Shown one piece after another: positions 5,665 to 6,025 of a DNA stretch of 6,025 bases (positions within the stretch are counted from its first letter, which is position 1; each line of letters opens with the position of its first letter). The notes beneath the pieces are model-generated. The model was given only the letters and a program-made list of their open reading frames with translations. It made no database searches and was not told where the DNA came from. This DNA comes from an uncultured Bacilli bacterium (GTDB taxonomy: Bacteria; Bacillota_I; Bacilli_A; RF39; UBA660). The position numbers and the translations under genes were made by a program. The DNA lies in the NCBI GenBank assembly GCA_947628445.1, contig CANQZX010000058.1, positions 1-6,025 on the forward strand, given 5' to 3'.

Positions 5665-5693
5665 TTGTTTTTAGGAATAGATAATGTTATAAT
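5665..5693 (+). promoter_or_regulatory. Extended -10 promoter of rpsU
   Basis: A perfect TATAAT (5688-5693) is preceded by TG and one base (5685-5687), which makes an extended -10. A weak -35, TTGTTT (5665-5670), lies 17 bases upstream. Transcription would start near 5700, giving a leader of about 25 bases that contains the GGGAGG ribosome binding site (5711-5716). Confidence 0.82.
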
Positions 5694-5724
5694 AACTTCG
5701 TAACCAAGAAGGGAGGGCGAAATA

Positions 5725-5910
5725 ATGACAAAAGTAGTGGTTCAAGATGGAAATGTAGATTTAGCCATAAAGAAATTTAAAACCAAATTTGCGAGAAGTG
5801 GCGTCCCTTCAGAAATTAAGAAAAGAAAAAATTATCTTAAACCTAGTGTTGTAAGAAGAAATAAAAAAGAAGAAGGAATTAAAAACTCGCGGAAACGGAA
5901 TCGTGATTAG
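5725..5910 (+). CDS. rpsU: 30S ribosomal protein S21
   Basis: The 61-residue product is bS21, a small basic protein of the 30S subunit that sits near the 3' end of 16S rRNA and supports initiation. Family features are clear: the N-terminal KVVVQDG strand, DLAIKKFKTKFARSG (12-26), the EIKKRKNYLKPS segment (30-41) and a basic tail, RRNKKEEGIKNSRKRNRD (44-61). It is a few residues longer than the 57-58 usual in Bacilli. The ATG at 5725 follows GGGAGG (5711-5716) by eight bases. It has its own promoter, and a terminator begins at its stop codon, so it is a one-gene transcript. In Bacillus, rpsU is followed by yqeY; that gene is not seen here before the window ends. Confidence 0.96.
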   Translation: MTKVVVQDGNVDLAIKKFKTKFARSGVPSEIKKRKNYLKPSVVRRNKKEEGIKNSRKRNRD

Positions 5911-5930
5911 GACTTGCTCCTAATTTTTTT
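5905..5930 (+). terminator. Intrinsic terminator of rpsU, overlapping its stop codon
   Basis: ATTAGGA (5906-5912) pairs with TCCTAAT (5918-5924) around a five-base loop; a G-U pair at 5905/5925 extends the stem. Seven consecutive T (5924-5930) follow. The rpsU TAG (5908-5910) lies within the left arm. There is no T-run on the minus-strand side, so it probably works in one direction only. Confidence 0.83.
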
Positions 5931-6024
5931 ATTTATTTTTTAGCTTAATTGGTGAATTCTCAAAGTAAAAGCAACTAACAAACCCAGTGATTAAAATACA
6001 AAAGTAAAAGCAACTAAAAATCGG
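5929..6024 (-). CDS. Possible C-terminal end of a convergent membrane protein (partial)
   Basis: On the minus strand a frame is open from the window edge (6024) to a TAA at 5931-5929, giving 31 residues. It reads as a hydrophobic stretch (SCFYFCILITGFVSCFYF, 4-21) followed by a short polar, basic tail (ENSPIKLKNK). This resembles the last membrane helix of a protein whose gene lies mainly to the right. The other two minus frames close within about a dozen codons. The fragment is short and the region AT-rich, so chance is a real alternative. SCFYF occurs twice, 13 residues apart, because of the direct repeat. Confidence 0.3.
   Translation of the reverse strand, partial: PIFSCFYFCILITGFVSCFYFENSPIKLKNK
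5962..6017. repeat. Two identical 17-bp direct repeats with a 39-bp period
   Basis: AAAGTAAAAGCAACTAA occurs at 5962-5978 and again at 6001-6017 with no mismatch. The 22 bases between are unrelated to the repeat. The second copy ends eight bases before the window edge, so more copies may follow outside. The 39-base period equals 13 codons, which fits either an internal repeat of a coding region on the minus strand or a noncoding tandem element. The unit is too short for a typical CRISPR repeat. Confidence 0.7.
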
Positions 6025-6025
6025 C

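Noticed and set aside
5962..6025. CRISPR array beginning at the right edge
   Set aside because: The repeat is 17 bp and the spacer 22 bp, both too short, with only two copies and no cas gene in view.

Overview
The window comes from a low-GC Gram-positive bacterium with a cell wall, most likely an uncultured member of the Bacilli/Erysipelotrichia/RF39-type lineages near the Mollicutes. This rests on the AT-rich DNA, strong AGGAGG-type ribosome binding sites, a Bacilli-style mraZ-rsmH-ftsL-PBP order, a class B PBP with PASTA domains, and MraZ boxes of the Firmicutes/Mollicutes type. Tryptophan is read from TGG, and TGA ends both rsmH and the 215-residue gene, so the standard bacterial code (table 11) applies. 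The lineage is inferred from gene content, not from a phylogenetic test.

Layout. Positions 1-705 (+) hold the 3' end of a probably secreted or surface protein: an InlB/Flg_new-like beta repeat followed by a tail with 12 cysteines. A strong intrinsic terminator (777-811) follows, and a probable promoter for the next operon starts inside its right arm. Four helically phased 10-bp MraZ boxes (826-865) lead into mraZ (872-1297), rsmH (1301-2218), ftsL (2223-2525) and a PASTA-containing division transpeptidase of the PbpB/PBP1/PBP2x type (2537-4648). These are the first four genes of a dcw (division and cell wall) cluster, tightly spaced and each with its own SD. The cluster stops there: a bidirectional terminator (about 4657-4689) replaces the usual mraY/murD/ftsW genes.

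On the minus strand, a two-gene operon converges on that terminator. It encodes a 215-residue single-pass membrane protein of unknown function (5550 down to 4903) and, with a 4-bp ATGA overlap, a 77-residue DUF1292-like protein (4906 down to 4673). Its upstream region carries a TTGACA/TGTCAA dyad and a third half-site. Downstream, rpsU (ribosomal protein S21, 5725-5910, +) has an extended -10 promoter and a terminator that overlaps its stop codon. The last ~95 bases hold a 17-bp direct repeat with a 39-bp period. They may also encode the C-terminal end of a convergent membrane protein that runs in from the right.

How the genes work together: MraZ probably controls its own operon through the boxes; RsmH methylates 16S rRNA; FtsL and the PBP are partners in septal peptidoglycan synthesis. 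The most unusual parts are the cysteine-rich surface protein, a cysteine pair in the second PASTA domain of the PBP (both fit a cell envelope that makes disulfides), the short dcw cluster, and the uncharacterised minus-strand gene pair. I did not find a clear new defence or mobile system.
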